Below are positions 61,387-64,000 of a stretch of 64,000 bases of DNA, piece by piece. Each line of letters starts with the position of its first letter. Within the stretch, counting starts at the first letter, position 1. Origin of the DNA: Bog-950 sp035299425. GTDB taxonomy: Bacteria > Bacteroidota > Bacteroidia > Chitinophagales > LD1. The stretch covers positions 21,470 through 85,469 of the forward strand of contig DATGWP010000024.1 in assembly GCA_035299425.1 (NCBI GenBank). Direction: 5' to 3'. Below the pieces are notes generated by a model, which saw nothing but the letters and a program-made list of their open reading frames with translations, did no database searches and was not told where the DNA came from. A program made the position numbers and the translations under genes.

Positions 61387-61962
61387 ATGAGTTCAATCGT
61401 TTTCCAGGGCAATACTGAAGAGCAAATCCGCCAGGGATGTGCACAGGGCGATCGCAGGTTTCAGGAGATGCTTTACAACATGTTTTCTGCCAAGATGTTT
61501 GCCGTGTGCCTTCGCTATGCCAATGAGTATAATTCGGCACAAGACCTGTTGCAGGAGGGATTTGTAAAGGTGTTTAAGAACATCGAGAAGTTCCGCGGCG
61601 AAGGTTCGTTTGAAGGTTGGGTTAGAAGGATTTTTGTAAACACCGCCATAGAGCACTACCGCAAGCAGGTTAACCTGTATGCCCTGCACGATAGCGAAGC
61701 ACGCGGCTACGAGTATTATGAAGAGAATGCGCTGGAGACATTGAAGCAGGAAGATATTATGCGTATGATACAGAAGTTGAGCGATGGCTACAGAACAGTT
61801 TTTAACCTGTATGTAGTAGAAGGATTTTCGCATAAAGAGATTGGCGATATGATGGGCATTTCAGAGGGTACTTCTAAATCCCAACTGGCAAGGGCCCGCT
61901 ATTTGCTGCAGAAAATGATAACTGAAAGTGGTGCCGTAACAGGTTATTCACAAAACGGATAA
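61387..61962 (+). CDS. ECF-type RNA polymerase sigma factor
   Basis: The protein has 191 residues. Sigma-70 region 2 lies at about 22-95 (MFAVCLRYANEYNSAQDLLQEGFVKVFKNIEKFRGEGSFEGWVRR shows the usual FxxxR and GSFxxWxxRI features), and region 4 at about 125-180 (YRTVFNLYVVEGFSHKEIGDMMGISEGTSKSQLARARYLL). The linker contains an Asp/Glu-rich YEYYEEN strip. This is the common Bacteroidota ECF form. A membrane protein of anti-sigma layout starts 52 bp downstream and probably controls it. Targets are unknown. Confidence 0.95.
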   Translation: MSSIVFQGNTEEQIRQGCAQGDRRFQEMLYNMFSAKMFAVCLRYANEYNSAQDLLQEGFVKVFKNIEKFRGEGSFEGWVRRIFVNTAIEHYRKQVNLYALHDSEARGYEYYEENALETLKQEDIMRMIQKLSDGYRTVFNLYVVEGFSHKEIGDMMGISEGTSKSQLARARYLLQKMITESGAVTGYSQNG

Positions 61963-62014
61963 AAGATTAAAGAAACTGAAACAAAACCCTATTTATAGAA
62001 GTAAACAACTACAC

Positions 62015-62746
62015 ATGGACCAGAAGATGAAAAATTTTGATAGAGGTATTGAGCAGATGATGAACGAAAGTGCGGTAGCACCACCCTTTGGCATGTGGAA
62101 CCGGATATCGGCCCAGCTTGATGCAGAAGTAGCAGTAGCCGCTAAACCGGCAGCATCGCCCGTACCACAGCGCAGCCTTACAGGCATGGTGATTGGTGCA
62201 TTGATAATAGGCGCATCGCTTGTAACCGCTTATGTGGTTAACAGCACCGACAATAATAATAACCGCCCATCGGCAATAACTGCAACTGCGCCAGTAGTTG
62301 TAGCGCCGGCAATTGCTACACCGGTTACTACACCGGCCATCAGCCAGCAGCAACCGGTATTGGTTAGCGAAGTTAAACCAACCGCTATCCGTTCGTCTAA
62401 ACCGAAAACGATTGCTAAACCGGTAGAAGAGAAAGTAACCATAGCAGAAGAAACCGCTTCGGTTTCGGCTACTCACTACGCCAACGATATCGACCTGCTG
62501 ATACCTGTAATGCCGGTTTCGGCGAATACAGCCACCAACGATACTTACTTCTTCCCGGCTGTTGATTCATACACCGGCGAAGGCAACAAAACAGAAAACA
62601 AGGCAATAGCTAAAGTGGTAAAAACCGAAAAGGCTGTTGAGCGCGAGGTAACTACCAGCAGCGAGCCGCGTATTAAGTTCCGCCCTAAAAAACACAACAA
62701 GCATAGCTACGGTAAAATCAACCGCACCAGCTATCGCAAAAGATAA
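62015..62746 (+). CDS. Putative anti-sigma factor-like single-pass membrane protein
   Basis: The protein has 243 residues. A cytoplasmic N-terminus of about 55 residues (FDRGIEQMMNESAVAPPFGMWNRISAQLD) is followed by one membrane segment (about 58-77, MVIGALIIGASLVTAYVV) and a low-complexity periplasmic part rich in Ala, Thr, Val and Pro with a very basic C-terminus (FRPKKHNKHSYGKINRTSYRKR). No zinc-finger HxxxCxxC motif is present. The assignment rests on gene order, directly after an ECF sigma gene, and on topology, so it is inference. A strong terminator closes this operon. Confidence 0.7.
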   Translation: MDQKMKNFDRGIEQMMNESAVAPPFGMWNRISAQLDAEVAVAAKPAASPVPQRSLTGMVIGALIIGASLVTAYVVNSTDNNNNRPSAITATAPVVVAPAIATPVTTPAISQQQPVLVSEVKPTAIRSSKPKTIAKPVEEKVTIAEETASVSATHYANDIDLLIPVMPVSANTATNDTYFFPAVDSYTGEGNKTENKAIAKVVKTEKAVEREVTTSSEPRIKFRPKKHNKHSYGKINRTSYRKR

Positions 62747-62770
62747 GAACTCAGTAATATTTAAAATCAA

Positions 62771-62807
62771 AAGCCGCCCCGAAATGTTTTCGGGGCGGCT
62801 TTTTTTA
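62771..62807 (+). terminator. Intrinsic terminator of the sigma/anti-sigma operon
   Basis: An 11-bp GC-rich stem (AAGCCGCCCCG with CGGGGCGGCTT) at 62771-62801 is followed by a run of T on the plus strand. A run of A on the other side may let it also end the convergent coiled-coil gene. Confidence 0.95.
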
Positions 62808-62832
62808 TTGCCTGTATCATTTAGGTACCGGC

Positions 62833-63072
62833 CTATCCTTTTGCTTTATACTCGGCCATTTGCAAAGCCAGCGATGCGTTCTTTTTTTCCAACCCGGCCA
62901 CGCGCTTATCAAACTTAGCCTTTAGCAAAGGGCCTATACTAGCCATGTTCTCTTTAAACTGCGCTATCTCGCGGTTATTCTTCTCTATCTTCTTTTCGCA
63001 TTCGCTTAAAAAAGAATCGGGAGTAAGGGTATTGGTTGTATTTAAAGACAGGTTCGGAACATTCATATTCAT
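62833..63072 (-). CDS. Small uncharacterised coiled-coil protein
   Basis: The protein has 79 residues. After a polar N-terminus rich in Asn, Thr and Leu, residues 22-79 form a charged amphipathic helix (SECEKKIEKNNREIAQF, KRVAGLEKKNASLALQM) with heptad-like spacing, a probable coiled coil. There is no signal peptide or membrane segment. I do not recognise a family. It is a single gene converging on the sigma operon terminator. Confidence 0.65.
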   Translation of the reverse strand: MNMNVPNLSLNTTNTLTPDSFLSECEKKIEKNNREIAQFKENMASIGPLLKAKFDKRVAGLEKKNASLALQMAEYKAKG

Positions 63073-63270
63073 GTCAACAATCTGATTAGTTACTAAAATG
63101 CTTTGGCAATAACGGTGTAAAAGGTAGGATTAACTTATGCGCCAAATACTGCAAGAAACACCGCAAAGATAGCAAAATTCGGCGGCTGATTGGTTAAAGG
63201 ATTAAGATGAGGTTAATCAGCATATTGTAGCGGTGCTTACAATCTCATTAACTTAAGCTGTATTTGGCCG

Positions 63271-63342
63271 TTAAGTTCTCCTCCTTCGCCGCACCACGGC
63301 GGTTTTTAAGGAGGAGTGGCTCGCGAAGCGAGACGAGGTGGT
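63271..63342 (-). repeat. 72-bp dispersed two-hairpin repeat, copy 2
   Basis: It matches the reverse complement of 19719-19790 at 67 of 72 positions. The five differences are at the outer end and in loop positions, so both stems are kept. It begins 3 bp after the galK stop codon, in the same orientation relative to galK as copy 1 has to its upstream gene. Confidence 0.85.
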
Positions 63343-63344
63343 GC

Positions 63345-64000
63345 TTAAGTTAGCGACGTAGCCTTCACCCCATCCCCTATCACTGTTTCATATATCTGGC
63401 AGGTAAGGCCGGTTACAGCTTTATATTTATAGCTCACGGTATTTATAAACTCACCTATGGCGCTCTGGTGAACGATAGCAATAGCGCAACCGCCAAAGCC
63501 CGCGCCGGTAACACGCGCGCCCAGGCAGCCCTTAACTTGTTTTGCGGTTTCGGCTAGTGTATCCATTTCTAAACCTGTAACCTCGTAGTCATTTTTTAAA
63601 GATGCGTGCGAGGCATTCATCAAGCGGCCAAAGGTGCTCAGGTCGTTCATCTCCAGCACCTTCGCGGCTTCTTTTACGCGCAGGTTTTCGGTTATTACAT
63701 GGCGCGCGCGTTTCTTTATTGTTTCATCGGCAAGCACATCCAGCCAAACCATATCGGCATTGGCCAGGTTTTCTACCTCCGAATTAGCAGCCTGTATCAG
63801 CCGCAGCGCTTCATCGCTTTCTGCTTTGCGCTCGTTGTATTTGCTGTGTATAAGCGACCGCGGTTTCTTGCTATCCATTATCACCAGCCGGTAATCATTC
63901 AGTTCCATTGGAACATACCTGTGGCGGATAGCCGCGCAATCCAGAAGCAAGGCATTATCCTTTTTGCCCAGCGCCACAGCGTATTGGTCCATTATTCCGC
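63345..64000 (-). CDS. galK: Galactokinase, C-terminal part (truncated at window edge)
   Basis: The frame runs off the right edge, leaving about 218 C-terminal residues. The GIMDQY motif of galactokinase is read across the first codons, followed by DCAAIRHRYVPM, VIMDSKKPRSLIHSKYNERK and the GHMP C-terminal motif GCLGARVTGAGFGGCAIA (motif 3). It phosphorylates galactose in the Leloir pathway in the cytoplasm. The N-terminal ATP-binding part lies outside the window. The dispersed repeat copy 2 lies directly 3' of the stop codon. Confidence 0.95.
   Translation of the reverse strand, partial: GIMDQYAVALGKKDNALLLDCAAIRHRYVPMELNDYRLVIMDSKKPRSLIHSKYNERKAESDEALRLIQAANSEVENLANADMVWLDVLADETIKKRARHVITENLRVKEAAKVLEMNDLSTFGRLMNASHASLKNDYEVTGLEMDTLAETAKQVKGCLGARVTGAGFGGCAIAIVHQSAIGEFINTVSYKYKAVTGLTCQIYETVIGDGVKATSLT

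Overview
The window comes from a member of the Bacteroidota, most like a Chitinophagales or Sphingobacteriales soil or freshwater bacterium. The sequence basis is the number of large secreted proteins with type IX secretion (T9SS) sorting domains of both type A and type B, a PorP/SprF-like protein beside a PorE-like OmpA protein, SprB-type repeats, TAnnTTTG-like -7 promoter boxes and few Shine-Dalgarno sites. The order-level placement is inference. I see no rRNA, tRNA, CRISPR array, intact insertion sequence or prophage.

Layout. 1-8956: a truncated S8 protease, the stringent-response enzyme Rsh, a degenerate class-A beta-lactamase-fold protein, an OmpR/HK two-component pair, and a LuxR-type HTH protein followed by a CheY-like receiver. 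9028-19449: a minus-strand run ordered PorP/SprF-like, PorE-like OmpA protein, T9SS type B giant, T9SS type A repeat protein. 19510-28987: a small Cys-rich lipoprotein, a 72-bp dispersed repeat, possible mobile-element end repeats, a SprB-repeat T9SS protein, adenosylhomocysteinase, a second small Cys-rich lipoprotein, a DUF885 lipoprotein and two DinB-fold proteins around a C2-like protein. 28994-41889: a small membrane protein, an unrecognised helical protein, then a three-gene plus-strand operon for a 2,364-residue TANFOR-type protein, a fibronectin-III protein and an outer-membrane barrel. 41896-49695: an M43 metalloprotease, a DUF1905 protein, a fatty acid hydroxylase family protein, a class C serine hydrolase, an HPP protein, several tiny membrane or lipoproteins and two outer-membrane barrels. 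49725-55502: a 1,925-residue protein with eleven SprB repeats and a type B sorting domain. 55829-64000: DUF898 plus M48 protease, L,D-transpeptidase, MarC, CBS protein, RdgB, an ECF sigma factor with a putative anti-sigma partner, a small coiled-coil protein and the 3' part of galactokinase.

How they work together. Much of the window serves the cell envelope: proteins with N-terminal signals cross the inner membrane by Sec, T9SS exports those with type A or B C-terminal domains, and the PorP/SprF and PorE-like proteins probably present or anchor the type B product. The most promising uncharacterised unit is the TANFOR/FnIII/barrel operon. Smaller novel signals are a family of three tiny Cys-rich lipoproteins, a serine-hydrolase fold that has lost its catalytic Ser and Lys, a shared TTAGAA-N5-TTAGAA direct repeat near that gene and its neighbouring regulator, and a two-hairpin repeat found directly 3' of two unrelated genes in the same relative orientation.
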